Origin: Immersiella caudata
Taxonomy: Eukaryota; Ascomycota; Sordariomycetes; Sordariales; Lasiosphaeriaceae
DNA: 64,000 nucleotides
Assembly: GCA_030512335.1 (NCBI GenBank)
Contig: JAULSU010000003.1
Span: 4,030,001-4,094,000, forward strand
Reading direction: 5' to 3'
Shown: one piece after another, positions 19,925 to 30,214 of the stretch
Layout: each line of letters starts with the position of its first letter
Position numbering within the stretch: the first letter of the stretch is position 1
Notes under the pieces: model-generated
Told to the model about the DNA's origin: nothing
The model's database searches: none
What the model saw: the letters and a program-made list of their open reading frames with translations, nothing else
Position numbers and translations under genes: made by a program

Positions 19925-20910
19925 CACCATCTCACGGCAATTTTCGCCTCACAAGAGGGGTTATAAAAAAAAAAGGTGACCCTTTTAAAAAGTGGCCCAT
20001 CCACTTCCACCACCATCTCACTGACCATCTCACTGCAATTTTCACCTTATAAAGGAGCTATAAAAAAAAAGGTGACCCTTCTCTAAAAAGTGGCCCATCC
20101 ACTTCCACCACCATCTCACTGCAATTTTCGCCTCACAAGAGGGGTTATAAAAAAAAAGGGGACCCTTCCAAAAAGTCGCCCTCCCAAAGGGTGGGGAGCC
20201 ATGGGGAGCCTCTCACTGCAATTTTCGCCTCACAAGAGGGGTTATAAAAAAAAAGGGGACCCTTCCAAAAAGTCGCCCTCACAAAGGGTGGGGACAAAGG
20301 GTGGGGAGCCATGGGGAGCCATCCACCCTCTCACTGCAATTTTCGCCTCACAAGAGGGGTTATAAAAAAAAAGGGGACCCTTCCAAAAAGTCGCCAAAAA
20401 AAAGGGGACCCTTCCAAAAAGTCGCCCTCCCAAAGGGTGGGGAGATAAGGCTTCCACCCTCTCACACTGCAAAAAGTCGCCCTCCCAAAGGGTGGGGAGA
20501 TAAGGCTTCCACCCTCTCACACCCTCCCAAAGGGTGGGGAGATAAGTAAGGCTTCCACCCTCTCACACCCTCCCAAAGGGTGGGGAGATAAGTAAGGCTT
20601 CCACCCTCTCACACTGCAATTTTCGCCTCACAAGAGGGGTTATAAAAAAAAAGGGGACCCTTCCAAAAAGTCGCCCTCCCAAAGGGTGGGGAGATAAGTA
20701 AGGCTTCCACCCTCTCACACTGCAATTTTCGCCTCACAAGAGGGGTTATAAAAAAAAAGGGGACCCTTCCAAAAAGTCGCCCTCCCAAAGGGTGGGGAGA
20801 TAAGGCTTCCACCCTCTCACACTGCAATTTTCGCCTCACAAGAGGGGTTATAAAAAAAAAGGGGACCCTTCCAAAAAGTCGCCCTCCCAAAGGGTGGGGA
20901 GATAAGGCTA
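19925..20910. repeat. Tandem array of about 100-bp units upstream of the HET gene
   Basis: Eight copies of a segment containing gcaattttcgcctcacaag (at about 19936, 20035, 20120, 20217, 20335, 20615, 20719 and 20822), plus truncated units. A full unit runs: this segment, GAGGGGTTATAAAAAAAAA, GGGGACCCTTCCAAAAAGTC, CCTCCCAAAGGGTGGGGA, then GATAAGGCTTCCACCCTCTC. The last three units repeat at 103-104 bp and are almost identical. Older units to the left differ (GGTGACCC, AGTGGCCCATCCAC) and vary in length. Between 20396 and 20600 partial units are inserted or doubled. The unit contains the near-palindrome TCCCAAAGGGTGGGGA. A diffuse further copy may lie at 20968-21015. Chance open frames cross the array on both strands. 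Confidence 0.95.
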
Positions 20911-21410
20911 CTAGGAAGACTTTTTGCCTGCCCAACTTGTTGCAAAAGCGATTGCACAGCTCTTCCATCCACTACAATTTCCACTGCAGTTTCAACCACA
21001 CAACAGGTGTAAAAGCAGTCACTAAGGGAGAGATTCGTCAAAGAAAGCCTTAGCAGAAGGAGGTTCTAGCTGAAAGCCAGAACCTCAACAACAAATACAA
21101 TGAAGCAATTGCAACCCATCGTTTCCACCCATTCCAAGGTGCAGTGTTTCTGACAATTAGTCCTAGTAACACAGTCTCACCCTCCCAATCCAGCGGCAGA
21201 TGCCGCCGGATTAGGTGGCTTTGACCGCTTACATTCCCCACCCCTTTCTCTTACGTTACGGTAGTGGTGTGAACGTAATATATGCAATTTCTCCACTGAT
21301 CGTCCCACTTTCGCCCATTTGCGTCACTTCAATAATTTGCAATGAAAACCTTGGACTACAGGTACCGTTCTACTACTTGCAGTGCCTACCCTCGTCAACC
21401 CATATTACAG

Positions 21411-21482
21411 CATGTCATCAAAGTGGAGCATGTCATCAAAGTGGAGCATGCCATCGAACTGGAGCATGCCATCGAATTGGAG
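21411..21482 (+). repeat. 18-bp tandem repeat, four copies
   Basis: Units start at 21411, 21429, 21447 and 21465 (CATGTCATCAAAGTGGAG with 0-4 changes). In one frame they would encode repeated HVIKVE/HAIELE hexapeptides, but no gene containing them is supported. Confidence 0.9.
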
Positions 21483-21594
21483 CATGACAGGTTATATTGT
21501 GATTATAGCATTGGGAAAGACGAGAAGCGCGAGAAAGTCACCCGTCCAGACTTATGTCCAAGAAAAACCGTCTCATTACAAAGGATTGCACATG

Positions 21595-22830
21595 TTACCC
21601 GGTAATCTGGTGGTAGCCAAAGAAAATCTTGCCCACCACGGGCCATCCACTCACCGCGGATAGATAAGCCTTGGGTTGGGTTCCCGAACGCTTCACTACC
21701 GACATTTTCATGACGTTGCTCGGTCGTCCAAGGCGCCTCGGGCGCCTCGTTTCGACTGGTTGGTGCTCCCTGAGAGCTGCCCGCCGAAACCGTGGCCGCT
21801 TCTGGACCGGTAAGAAGCTTTCAACGGAGTCTTGTTTCCGAGCATGAATAGCACCGTTGAATATCCGTGGCTTCAGCTTCTCAAGACGCGAATCTGCGTT
21901 GAAAACACCGGACAAGCCAGCTTTCCGCAAACGGGCCTCGAACTCCCGCCGCAGGGGATCCAGACCATTAGGAATTCGCGAGAGCAAATTGAACATGCGC
22001 GCCATGTCTTCTTCGTATTCGTTGTCGAGTAGATCCTGAAACTGGGCCCGCAGAATATGAGCATGCCACGCAATGAGTGTTTCTTTAGTGGCGGTCTCCA
22101 AGGGAATCGTAATAGCGGCTGGCAAGTAGGTGCGGATCCGCTCTTCCTCTTCGTCTAGGCGTGTCTCGGCTTTCTTCATGTACTGAATTACGCCGTAATC
22201 GCTGAGGAATTGCTTGCTTTCATCCTGGTAAAACCGAATGGTCGCCCTCAAGAACGGCTGTTTGAAATAATGTTGGTAAAAGTCCGGAGTGCGAACGTAA
22301 AGGTTGCTCTCATCATAGCGGAGACTGACGGTTGGACCGAGGACTATCTTGATTACGCGATGGTCGATAATACCGCCGTTTCGTTCAATATTAATCGCTT
22401 TCACGATAGCGGCGGTAAGGTTTAGGCGGCCACAAACGGTGGTTTGCCATTGAATAAGGCAAAGGTTGTAAGTATCACAAACATTTTAAGACCTACTTGT
22501 AATCGTGTGTTCACCCAGGGGGTGCCAAAGTACCGGAACAATTTTTTGGATATATTTCCCGGCAACGGTATAGCGGCCCCATTCCCTCGAGTAGGATGCT
22601 AGCAAGGATTCGTCGGTATGGGCGTCGAGTTCGAGCACAAGATTTTCTAGGCACTCGGATAAGAGATTTCTCAAGCGATTGTAGAGACTTTCCCCGACTA
22701 AATCGGCATCCTCTACAAAAGTTAATCCAGCAAATTATGGAGCGAAGAGACTACCTACCAAAAAATTCATCCCTAGTAAGATAGGTTTTGTACTCTGTCG
22801 TAGCGCAGTATGTGTGGACGGCGCTGAAAT
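21595..22830 (-). pseudogene. Cullin-1/CulA-like relic, N-terminal cullin repeats only
   Basis: Read on the minus strand: a first piece (about 22830-22757, TYCATTEYKTYL), a probable short intron, then SLYNRLRNLLSECLENLVLE and SREWGRYTVAGKYIQK (about 22710-22560). A frame change follows at an A6 run near 22545, where the next segment continues as LFRYFGTPWV in another frame. After a gap a 269-codon frame (22404..21595) covers RNGGIIDHRVIKIVL, the conserved YMKKAETRLDEEEERIRTYL, QDLLDNEYEEDMARMFNLL and SRIPNGLDPLRREFEARLRK segments of the cullin repeats. Similarity fades after LEKLKPR, and the cullin-homology and neddylation domains are absent. It could not scaffold an SCF ubiquitin ligase. A protein from the long frame alone could at most bind adaptor-like partners, but nothing shows that it is made. 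Confidence 0.8.
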
Positions 22831-23112
22831 TGTTAGCGGTGTTGTTTGTTTAATCGATAATCAAGGCAAGGCCAAAACCAACTGGTAGATATCCATATGC
22901 TACATCCCCGGAGTCAGTATTTCTACGAAAGTTACGGTAGCCTCAGCAGGCCATCGCACCGGTTGTATGAGGTAATGCGCTTACAGTCCGCTCGTCGATT
23001 CCAGACATGTTCCCCCTGGTTAAAATTCCGGAGATCTTAGGCTCCAGGTACTCCCAACTGTGGCAAGTCAGCTTCGAGATGAAGAGATCCCCATCCGTGC
23101 AGTCGAAGTAAC

Positions 23113-24800
23113 TCACATTTCTTCATGCGTTTCAAACCGCTGGGGGGCTATACTAATTGGTGTCTGTGCAAGTGATATTTTTTCGTTCTTCTCTTTTGTA
23201 GTAACATCCCAGGAGAGTCTCGTTCCGTCCTCTGAAACCGCGCTGACCATCTCCCCATCGGATGAGAAGGATATGGCCCTAACGTCGTTTCGATGGCCTT
23301 CGAATGTCTTCACATGAATACCTCTGTCGACATCCCAAAGCCGTATTCTCCAATCGGTTGAAGCTGACGCAATCATTTTACCATCGGGTGAGAATGTGAG
23401 AATGCGAGAGTGGAGACATAGCCACAATAACCCTCGTATGTCTGTGGCGGTTTGGATGTGTTGTCGGCTATGTTCCAGAGTCTAATAGTTCTGTCTTCTG
23501 AAGCAGACGCGAGTGATTGACCGTCGGGCGAGAAGTCCATGGGGAGAACCGAGCGTTCGTGGCCTTCAAGCGTCCGTCTGTAGTTGCCGGTAGTGCTATC
23601 CCATAGCCGTATTGTCCCATCGTCGGAAGCCGACGCGAGCGCATTATCGTGGGATGTAAACGCGAGAGCCGTGGCGGAATCGCGATGCCTTTCAAACGCA
23701 GTGTGCTCAGTACCAGCCTCCCCGCTGATGTCCCAGAACCGCAGCGTCCGGTCACTTGAAGCCGACATGATCGACTTGACTTTATCCCCGGAGGCAAATA
23801 CGATCGTATTGACCGAGTCGCCGTGACCTTCAAGAACTCTTTTGCAAATTCTCGTGGCAACATCCCATAGCCCTATTGTGTGATCGCTGGAGGCTAATGC
23901 CAAGGTCTCTCCATCAGGCGAGAAGGCGATGGCATTGACCCAATGATGATCCCCCCCGAATGTGCGGTTGTCATTACTATGGAGGTCCCAGAATCGTATC
24001 TGCCCGTCACCAGAAGCCAACGTAAGCACGCCATCGCGAGGCGAGAAACAAATTCCAGCGATTGGATTTTCGTGGCCTTCAAGTACGGCCTGGCAACTTC
24101 GGGTCCCGAGATCCCAAGGCCTTATTGTTCTATCGCTTGATGCCGATGCAAGCGTCTTGCCATTGCAGGAGAAAGCCAAAGCATTGACCGAATCGCCGTG
24201 TCCGTGAAGCACATGTCTGTCGTCTGTCGTGTGATTCCATATTGGTACCGTCCGGTCACCTGAAGCCGAAGCAAGCGTCTTACCGTCAGGGAAGAAAGCA
24301 ACGGCTGCAACCCAATCGCTATGGCCTTCAAAGGTACGAACACCGGTGCCTTCAACGTCCCAAAGTCGTACTGTCCGGTCGCTGGAGCCTGAGGCGAGTA
24401 GCTTGCCATCGGGTGGAGAAGGAGACGGCCAAGACATATCCGCGATGACTCTCGAGAGTCCTCTTGTGCGAACCCGTGGTGCTGTTCCAGAGGCGTACTG
24501 TCCGGTCACTGGAGGCCGATGCAAATCAACCGCGGCGTTCCGAGAGGGCCACGGCATTGAAAGGACCAGTGTGGCCTTCGAGTATCTGCAGGCAGGAATC
24601 CCAGCCATCTTGAATACCTCTTACCGTTGGCATCATCGGGTATCTTTGCTCCCAAAAGTACTTTTTGACTTGGCTGTCGGTCGGACAGAACACGAGGGCC
24701 GCACCGTAGATGTGCAGAGGAGCACGCTCCATTATTGACCGGTAGCCGACTGCAAATCGTTCAGCGTCCTTCAGAAAGGCCTGGAGCTTAGATCCAACTC
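23113..24800 (-). pseudogene. NLR relic, C-terminal part: 11 WD40 repeats, broken frame
   Basis: The sensor end of the NLR-type gene that continues to about 27290. It starts with the linker typical of NACHT-WD proteins (FLKDAERFAVGYRSI, then APLHIYGAALVFCP), followed by eleven WD40 units of about 42 residues, each with an EGH-like dipeptide, a variable S-P-D-G-K turn and an ASASSDRTIRLWD end. The long frame 24608..23373 holds most of them and the frame 23427..23113 the last. An in-frame TGA at about 24526, a frame change near 24430 and another near 23400 break the chain. The repeats are clearly diverged from one another, unlike the near-identical repeats of fast-evolving HNWD genes. WD40 arrays in such proteins recognise a ligand and trigger NACHT oligomerisation. 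Confidence 0.85.
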
Positions 24801-24876
24801 CAGGGTTGGCTGTCGACCTCTATATGTTACTGCCGGTTAGTACCTGTTGCGTTCAACTGTGTGTAGATGATACGGC

Positions 24877-26171
24877 CTAACGCACCTCAACCCTGTCCAA
24901 AAGAGTCTTTACCGACGCTGCACCTCTTGGAAATTTGCCCAAGAGGCTGAAGCTCTCAAGCCAATGAAGGAATCGACTCTTTAGGAAATTGAAGACTAGG
25001 CCGTCGTCGGAAAGCTCATCGTATTTGCGGTCGACGCTCGCATCACAGGCATGGTCAGCCCAATATATGCACGAGTAGCCTAACCCGGCCAAAGGATCCT
25101 GGCGCAGCGGCATGACAGGATTCGCAACACCAAGGTCACTCAATCCATATATGTTGCGGCATAGTGTTTGTGACATGAGTTGTAATGATGTCGAAGACAT
25201 AGCATGATGAGCGGCTGCAATTCCAGTTGGTGACTTCTTGAAGAGCTCTGTTAGGAAGTCCTTTGCCGACTGGTGGATGATATAAACGTTCTGGTCTCGG
25301 ATGGTGAGGAACGAGTAGCATAACTTTACGATGGTCTCCACCGACTATGGCTTCTCCGAAACTTCCTTTGGCAGACCGGATAAAAGAGCCACCTCGCGGA
25401 GGTGAAGCGGTTGGTGTGAGATGGTAGCTGCAGTGAGAACGAGCTGGCACATCTTCGGGGTACCTCGTTCCAGTGTGTTGATCTGCTCGAACATCCGTCG
25501 ATAAAGTTTCGTCAGGCCCGCCGGCATTTCGTCGACCACTTCCTCCACATCCCAACTCTCGACGTGCTTCAGCTGTTCAATGACGAGAGATACCCAGAGA
25601 AAAGTCCCGTTGGCTTTCTTCTCCATTTTGTCCCGAATTTTATCCTGGAGGACCGCGTCGTCGTGTATGGTAGCCAGCTCAGATACTCTGCGCTGAATGT
25701 AGGCCTTAACGGCTTGCGCGATATATTCCGCGTTTTTCTTCAGTTCTAAGCTCAAGCTCTCCATAGACTCATCAACCCTAAGTCTTCGTCCGATTCCGGG
25801 GTTGTTCCGGCTGGATACAATCCATTTTACCGGCAGTGGTCGCGATGAGTTCTGGGAAATGAAGTCCAAGAGCAAAGGAAGGCCCGTCTCGCACTCGTCA
25901 AGCCCGTCGACTATCAAATAGCTTGTCTTCAGCTTCGGATTCCGCAGAGTTTTTGAAAAGATACCAGACAACGAATCCCAGGATCGATGCGCATCTTGTC
26001 GGCCCTCGGGTTCTTCGTCCTCTCGCGTAAGCGCTGGAGACGTTCGTGGTGTCTGGCATCCAATGGAAAGGTATCGGCGTTGTTCGGCATCAGCCCTACT
26101 TCACCGCTGGAAATAGCCTCCGTGGAATTCCTTCCCACGGACTCGTCATGGCGGAACAAAAGCGGAGGCAC
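24877..26171 (-). pseudogene. NLR relic, middle part: NACHT NTPase lacking Walker A
   Basis: The frame 25971..25345 holds the Walker B region (TSYLIVDGLDECE), the sensor segment KWIVSSRNNPGI and the later helices ANGTFLWVSLVIEQL, LTKLYRRMFEQI and LHLREVALLSGLPKE of fungal NACHT proteins. After an in-frame TAG at 25345-25347 it goes on as ETIVKLCYSFLTI and VYIIHQSAKDFL to 24877. Directly upstream, the frame from 26171 ends with NPRADKMRID, the segment that normally precedes the NTPase by some 200 bp. The P-loop (GxxGxGKT) is missing between the two, so a deletion near 25975-25990 removed the nucleotide-binding site and changed the frame. The product could not switch by ATP/GTP binding. Confidence 0.85.
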
Positions 26172-26233
26172 GCGCCTTTAATGAACAATATTAGGGAATG
26201 GTTTGTTGAATGAGGCTGTTTCGATGAGCTGTC

Positions 26234-27290
26234 TTACTCTACTTGTGGCGCTGCATTGCCAATGGCGAGGGTAGCAGCGCATTTACCCATCGCTTCCCGA
26301 CGAGCCCCGTCGCTCAAATAAGTAGTGGTAACGCTGAAGACTTCCGACATCTTCTTCCATTCTTCCATGCCCATTCCTCGCAGCCCTTGGTCAACCTCGA
26401 AGCGGAAGTAACGTTCGCGCAATGGCTTGCCAGCAGCGGCATAGACATTACGAAACGTTGCCTCGATAGTCTTTGTATCAGTTGCGATTTTGGCACAAAT
26501 CTCGGCTACGGATTTCAGTATGTCACGGTTCTGGAAGAAGTCGGTCTTGGAGACTCCCGTCCCAATGCTCACTATACAGGCAATATCCGAGCCTCGGGCG
26601 TAAAACTCATGTTCGAGCTCCTCCATGACCTCCATGATGGGGTTGTTGTTACGAAGACCGCCATCTCTGAGCGTCGTGGTGTTTCCGATGGCGATCGGAT
26701 TGAAGAGGGTCGGCGCTGCCGAAGTCGCCCTTGCAGCCTGCCAGACTGTCATGGGGAGACCTGGCTCATTCTTCGACTCGTAGCTGCGGATCCGGTACGC
26801 TTGGTTATTTTCCATGCCGTACAGACAAATCTGTAGAAGCTCAAAGTCAGCCGCTCAGTCCGCAGCATTCAACCCCGAGGCAAGCAGAGGGCTCACGCAC
26901 ACTCTACATTTCTGCCTGTCACCTCGCAGCATGGGCAGGTCTTCCACGGCCTCGAATATGCCGCTAGCGCCACCTGCGCGATCTGCATTGTTACCTCGGT
27001 CTTGACTGTCCCGAATGACTTTCTTGATTCCGGCCTCGAGCTTCTCAGCCGAAAAAGTTGCCGAACCGACGACCTTGTGGAGGAAGGCACCACCAAACAT
27101 CGTCCGGTTCCGAGGGGTAAAAATGTCTTCTGCCAGAGCCGTGTAGGCCTCGATGCAGGATTCGACGTCCATTTCCACAATGTAGGTACTAGATCACTCG
27201 GAGGTCTGGAGAAGCCATGTCGTGGCAGGGACCCCCGGATACTTCCGACTCCAGCTCCTAGCCACAGAAGCTTGGTCAGGGGCATTCAGC
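26234..27290 (-). pseudogene. NLR relic, N-terminal part: patatin-like phospholipase, catalytic serine region lost
   Basis: The frame 26815..26234 carries the second half of a patatin domain: ARATSAAPTLFNP, the catalytic-aspartate motif DGGLRNNNP, and IACIVSIGTGVS. A phase-correct intron (about 26897..26836) links it to the frame ending MDVESCIEAYTALAEDIF (27178 downward). Further upstream only a degenerate GVGSIRGSL recalls the GGGxRG oxyanion motif, and no GxSxG nucleophile elbow is found, with a stop and frame change near 27195. In intact fungal proteins, patatin-NACHT-WD40 makes an effector that cleaves membrane lipids on receptor activation. Here the serine half of the Ser-Asp dyad is gone. 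The fragment from 27178 to 26234 remains open apart from the intron. Confidence 0.8.
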
Positions 27291-27844
27291 CGGTCCGGAG
27301 TGCATGTAGCGGCCGTCAACACGTTGGTTTGTGCCAAGGCCGTAGGTGTATCGATAACCATGGGTGGTGACGTTTAGTCCCCAGCCTTTGCCAACGTTAC
27401 GTGCATCCGTGATTTGTGATCTCTCCGCTGTCATGTTACCAATACAGGGGCTCTCTTTCGGCTAAATCAAAGATATCTCCGATGGCCACCCGGATGCACG
27501 TCAGCGTACCCTGCAGCTGGGGCCAAACGAGGCCCGAACGTCATGAGCATCGGGAATATCTTGAACTTTCTACCCTAAACCCGGCAGGTATGCAGGGGAT
27601 GTTCAAGCTTATTTTCTTTTCCCCGCGGGGTGGATGGGCCGGCCCGAGGAGCTGCGAGATCTCACCCTGGCTTGCGGGCCGGCCTTCCGGCGCGAGGAGA
27701 TGTCCAACTTGGGAAACCAACGTGGCGAACGAGCTCCAGGCAGGGGTGCGGGTGAACTCCGAATGTAGAACGATGACAACGTGATCGATACCAGCGACAG
27801 CAGCTCCCTGTTCACTCTAAAGTTGCCCTTGGCAATTTCCCGGT
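27291..27844. other. Spacer between NLR relic and HET gene
   Basis: No supported gene. Only frames antisense to each other, without motifs. Confidence 0.35.
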
Positions 27845-30214
27845 CTACCTCAACACAAAACGCCTCCTCGGGCCCGTATCCCACTCCCTCAACGCATTCT
27901 CCCCGCCCACCTCGGTATAGTACCGCACCTTCAACAGCCCCCTTCGCTCCGAAACACCGCTCTTACGATCGGTCCGCACAACCAGACACACAATCACATC
28001 CGGCTCGCGACGCTCAAACAAGTCGATGCGCCGCTTCTTAGCCGTCTTGCCCTTCTTGTCAGCGGCCTGGATGGCACGATACACGTCCCGCCGCGGCTCG
28101 CCGCACGTGCCCAGAACTACACATTGGTACTCGCCGCTCTCCAAGCGTGCGTGCAGCTCGTCCCACGAGGACGGGCCTATGGAAATGCACATGTCAACAT
28201 CGTGAGGGCGCCGCGAGGCGAGGGCGTGTAACTCGCGGTGGTTGAGCACGAAGGCGTCAAAGTGTAGCGAGTTTGCCGTCAGTAGCTCACGGATCCGGTA
28301 GTGCTTGTACCGTGATATCCCCTGGTGCACGAACTCGTAGTAGTCCCTGAGGGCACCATTGGAGAACCCGATCTCCACGGCACTGCTGAGAAGACTGGTC
28401 CAGCAGTACGGCAGATGCTCCCGGCTCCTGACCTGGCCGAACCAGCCCGCCCAGGACCAGGAGGGAAAGCCGCGCCGGCGTTGGGCCTTGGGATTGGTTT
28501 CAGGGTTCCATGGAAGTTCCAGGTTCGATGGCATCTGTTGAAACTGCCGCGGAAATTGATAGTCAAAGTTGTCGATTTCGTGTGACCAGGTCAGGGCGTA
28601 GCTCAGATGGTCAAGTCCCTCCTGCCTGTTGCCGCCTTTGGGCAAAACCAAATTGGCAATGGGGAACGGGATGGGAATGCCCGCCAGGCTGGCAATCTTG
28701 GCCGTCGTCTTGGCGTAGAAGCGCGCAATGGCGGCAAAAGCGTTAAGCACGTCGTCCTTGTTGGTCAGCTCGCGCCGAGTGTACTGCGTAATTTGATACT
28801 GGCACCGACGGAGCATGTCAATCTTACGGTGGTTGGCCTTGTTGTGCCGCACGTCGAGGTGCGAGTACGGCGTCGAGTTGCCGCACACAAACTGCCCCGC
28901 GCGATGGTAGGCTCGGAACCGCTGGCCGTTTCGGGTGTGGATGATGTCGAGGTTGCTCTTGAAGGACTCGGCCTCGTTCATGGCGTTGCACTCAAAGTAA
29001 ACTTGATGGTCGGTGAAGAAGAGACGACGTGTCGAGAAGAGCCCTTCCTGGTAGGTCCAACCCCGCGTGTTCCACTTCGTCTGCTGAACGGACGCGTGCG
29101 GGTCTGGCATGGTTGATATGAAGCGGAATGCGCCGCTGCGGGCCTCTTCCTGGCCCAACCGGGGCGTTGAGCTCACCCCCGGGAGCCCGGCATTGGAGTC
29201 GTCTCCGAGGGCGAAGATGGCCACATGAGACCCGGCATAGATGTCTCCCATGCGGCTGAACTGCTCGCGTTGCTCCTCGGGGTTGTTTTGATCGATGCAA
29301 TACTTGTCAACCCAGAGGTACTGGCATCGTAGGGCCCTGGTCACCTCGATCGCATCTCGAATGGTCAGGGGAATGTCTGCTGGGAGCTTCAGCATGGTGC
29401 GCTTGGTGGTGCCCCTGGCTCTGGGTACAGCCCCTGCAGTTGGACCAGTGGTTCCAGATTGCCCCCAGACGTAGCTCAGGGCTACGTACTTGTTGCCGGG
29501 TTCGTAATCTTGAATGGTGAGGTGTGCAGATCTGCAATCAATGACTCTCATCCCTTTCACCTCTGGTGGTTTCGGGTTGCAGCGGCTCCGGTGACGCTTA
29601 CACGTGTTCAACCAGGAGCGGACCTGTCTCGGGTCAAACCTTTCGGGGATCGGCTGGGGTTGGAAGATCCTCGACTCCGGACGACCGTCAGGCAAGACCA
29701 CAACCAGGCCCCTGGCATCAATGTGTTCTTTCAACCCCTCTCTCCACTTAGGGGCGATGGGGACGACGGCAATATGGTATGGTGCTTCGTGGATTCGGAG
29801 CGCATTCCTCCCCGACTGAAAGTCGCTGACGTGGGGAATGTATCGCAGATTTGGAAAGACGTGGATTCGGTCTCCAACATCCTCAATGACCTTGCGCTCA
29901 ACCCAACGCCGACGCTCGAGAAAGTTCTCTATCCAGGGGGCGTGGAGCTGGCGGCAGAGCATACAGGCTGTATTGGGGTCCAACTTTCGGAAGCGCCGTC
30001 CCACATCGGCGACCGGCCGGCCTTTCCACGTGAAGCGGAGCCTTTCGTTGACGATCTGCTCGATACTGTCCCAGTTGATTGCCGAACACTCATCGCAGAG
30101 TGTACTGGTGCTGATAGTTCGCAACTTGACATTCGATGGCGCCCGACACTCTCGCTTGGGGGCTAAGCTGCTGCTTCTGTCGCGTGATACCTCACGTCCC
30201 CTCTTGCCCAACAC
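27845..30214 (-). CDS. HET-domain protein with N-terminal cysteine motif, about 789 aa
   Basis: One long open frame. An N-terminal basic stretch (GKRGREVSRDR, PKREC) is followed by a Cys cluster (LCDECSAINWD and, after about 60 residues, ACMLCRQLHAPW) that precedes HET domains in many fungal proteins. The HET domain shows YVALSYVWGQ, YLWVDKYCIDQ and EQFSRMGDIYAGSHVAIFAL, then WNTRGWTYQEGLFSTRRLFF. The remainder has the usual PSWSWAGWFG motif. The frame opens with GTG at 30214 and no in-frame ATG is found before residue about 85, so a short upstream exon is probably missing from this model or the start codon has been lost. Otherwise the 2.4-kb frame is undamaged, which argues for selection. 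Likely role: HET-type cell death at hyphal fusion. Confidence 0.88.
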   Translation of the reverse strand: MLGKRGREVSRDRSSSLAPKRECRAPSNVKLRTISTSTLCDECSAINWDSIEQIVNERLRFTWKGRPVADVGRRFRKLDPNTACMLCRQLHAPWIENFLERRRWVERKVIEDVGDRIHVFPNLRYIPHVSDFQSGRNALRIHEAPYHIAVVPIAPKWREGLKEHIDARGLVVVLPDGRPESRIFQPQPIPERFDPRQVRSWLNTCKRHRSRCNPKPPEVKGMRVIDCRSAHLTIQDYEPGNKYVALSYVWGQSGTTGPTAGAVPRARGTTKRTMLKLPADIPLTIRDAIEVTRALRCQYLWVDKYCIDQNNPEEQREQFSRMGDIYAGSHVAIFALGDDSNAGLPGVSSTPRLGQEEARSGAFRFISTMPDPHASVQQTKWNTRGWTYQEGLFSTRRLFFTDHQVYFECNAMNEAESFKSNLDIIHTRNGQRFRAYHRAGQFVCGNSTPYSHLDVRHNKANHRKIDMLRRCQYQITQYTRRELTNKDDVLNAFAAIARFYAKTTAKIASLAGIPIPFPIANLVLPKGGNRQEGLDHLSYALTWSHEIDNFDYQFPRQFQQMPSNLELPWNPETNPKAQRRRGFPSWSWAGWFGQVRSREHLPYCWTSLLSSAVEIGFSNGALRDYYEFVHQGISRYKHYRIRELLTANSLHFDAFVLNHRELHALASRRPHDVDMCISIGPSSWDELHARLESGEYQCVVLGTCGEPRRDVYRAIQAADKKGKTAKKRRIDLFERREPDVIVCLVVRTDRKSGVSERRGLLKVRYYTEVGGENALREWDTGPRRRFVLR

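Noticed and set aside
19925..20910. Telomeric or centromeric satellite
   Set aside because: No TTAGGG-type repeats nearby and intact genes lie on both sides within 2 kb. A local promoter-side array fits better.
20090..21041. Long open frames on both strands through the tandem array, with repeated peptides
   Set aside because: They follow directly from the repeat unit being free of stops in some frames. Both strands are open, start codons are arbitrary and no domain is seen, so they are not genes.
21411..21482. CRISPR-like array
   Set aside because: Units are contiguous without spacers and the genome is eukaryotic.
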